In this document: positions 5,405-5,551 of the stretch, in pieces
Layout of the letters: the number at the start of each line of letters is the position of its first letter
Numbering within the stretch: position 1 is the stretch's first letter
From: JAVBOO01 sp031550435
Lineage (GTDB): Bacteria; Bacillota; Clostridia; Lachnospirales; WRAX01
Assembly: GCA_031550435.1 (NCBI GenBank)
Contig: JAVBOO010000023.1
Span: forward strand, 1 to 5,551
Direction of reading: 5' to 3'
DNA: 5,551 nucleotides
Made by a program: the position numbers and the translations under genes
Notes under the pieces: model-generated
Database searches by the model: none
What the model was told of the DNA's origin: nothing
Seen by the model: only the letters and a program-made list of their open reading frames with translations

Positions 5405-5481
5405 CGGACGGCCATTGGCCGCCCCTACTTAAATTGATTGATGACGGTCGAAGCTGTAGGGGCGCGCATTGCGCGTCCGTC
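5405..5481. repeat. Head-to-head palindromic element, copy in tandem unit 2
   Basis: This is the same composite 177 bp further on, with an uninterrupted GGCCATTGGCC in the left motif. It differs from the unit 1 copy at a single position. A degenerate left motif follows at 5529-5551, where the window ends. Confidence 0.85.
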
Positions 5482-5551
5482 GTCAATTTATTACCCCTCA
5501 ATAATATTCATCCTCGTTCCATTTTGCAGCGGACAGCCAATTGCCGCCTAC

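Larger units (their letters stand above)
5206..5551. repeat. 177-bp tandem direct repeat, 1.95 copies visible, cut by the window end
   Basis: Bases 5206-5382 recur at 5383-5551 with a period of exactly 177 bp and only two mismatches over the 169 shared bases (5209/5386 and 5232/5409). Counting from 5228, the unit contains a left palindromic motif (24 bp), an AT-rich spacer (27), a right motif (26), a 47-bp linker, a degenerate left motif (23) and a 30-bp segment that includes CGGCCCGGCTGCCGCA. No coding sequence is evident. The array continues past the right edge, so the copy number is unknown. Confidence 0.92.

Noticed and set aside
5121..5551. CRISPR array
   Set aside because: The repeats are long, palindromic and paired head to head with a 177-bp period; there are no short regular repeats with unique spacers and no cas genes.

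Overview
The window looks like part of a chromosome from an anaerobic, low-to-mid-GC Firmicute of the Clostridia (Oscillospirales/Eubacteriales-like). The evidence is strong AGGAGG-type ribosome binding sites, a stand-alone clostridial-type LUD protein, a tiny Cys-rich protein, an M23 peptidase with a short Gram-positive-style signal peptide, and a Firmicute-style transcriptional riboswitch. The placement is an inference from gene content. All seven genes I accept lie on the minus strand, so transcription runs from high to low coordinates.

From right to left, the right end (about 5121-5551) is non-coding and repetitive. It holds GC-rich palindromic elements of the form GTAGGGGCG-(9 nt)-CGTCCG, paired head to head. 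Two of the pairs sit in a 177-bp tandem repeat that runs off the window. Immediately downstream is an 80-aa conserved-looking protein of unknown function (4837-5079). Then come a metallo-beta-lactamase-fold hydrolase (4025-4732) and a glyoxalase/VOC protein (3654-4034), which overlap by 10 nt and are probably translationally coupled. A perfect 10-bp inverted repeat (3546-3578) separates these from a 54-aa Cys-rich protein (3288-3452) that is easily missed because of its size. A secreted M23-type peptidoglycan endopeptidase with a GTG start follows (2058-3098).

The best-supported regulatory unit is at 1764-1988. A promoter (TTGACA, 17 nt, TGT-TAAACT) starts a leader that matches the yybP-ykoY (Mn2+-sensing) riboswitch: GGGAGUAG, GUCGACAUAC and ACGAGAC, with a P1 helix whose 3' strand is also the 5' strand of a long intrinsic terminator ending in eight U. 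It controls a CaCA-family cation antiporter (805-1749) and possibly the downstream LUD-domain protein (146-733). The simplest reading is a manganese-induced cation efflux unit. The antiporter's first alpha-repeat is unusual, so Mn2+ rather than Ca2+ may be its physiological substrate.

The left 145 bases hold hairpins and a possible weak terminator but no gene. I see no tRNA, rRNA, CRISPR array, transposase or phage gene, and no evident multi-gene novel system. The most useful items are the riboswitch-antiporter pairing, the palindromic repeat array with structure-preserving core changes, and the hidden Cys-rich gene.
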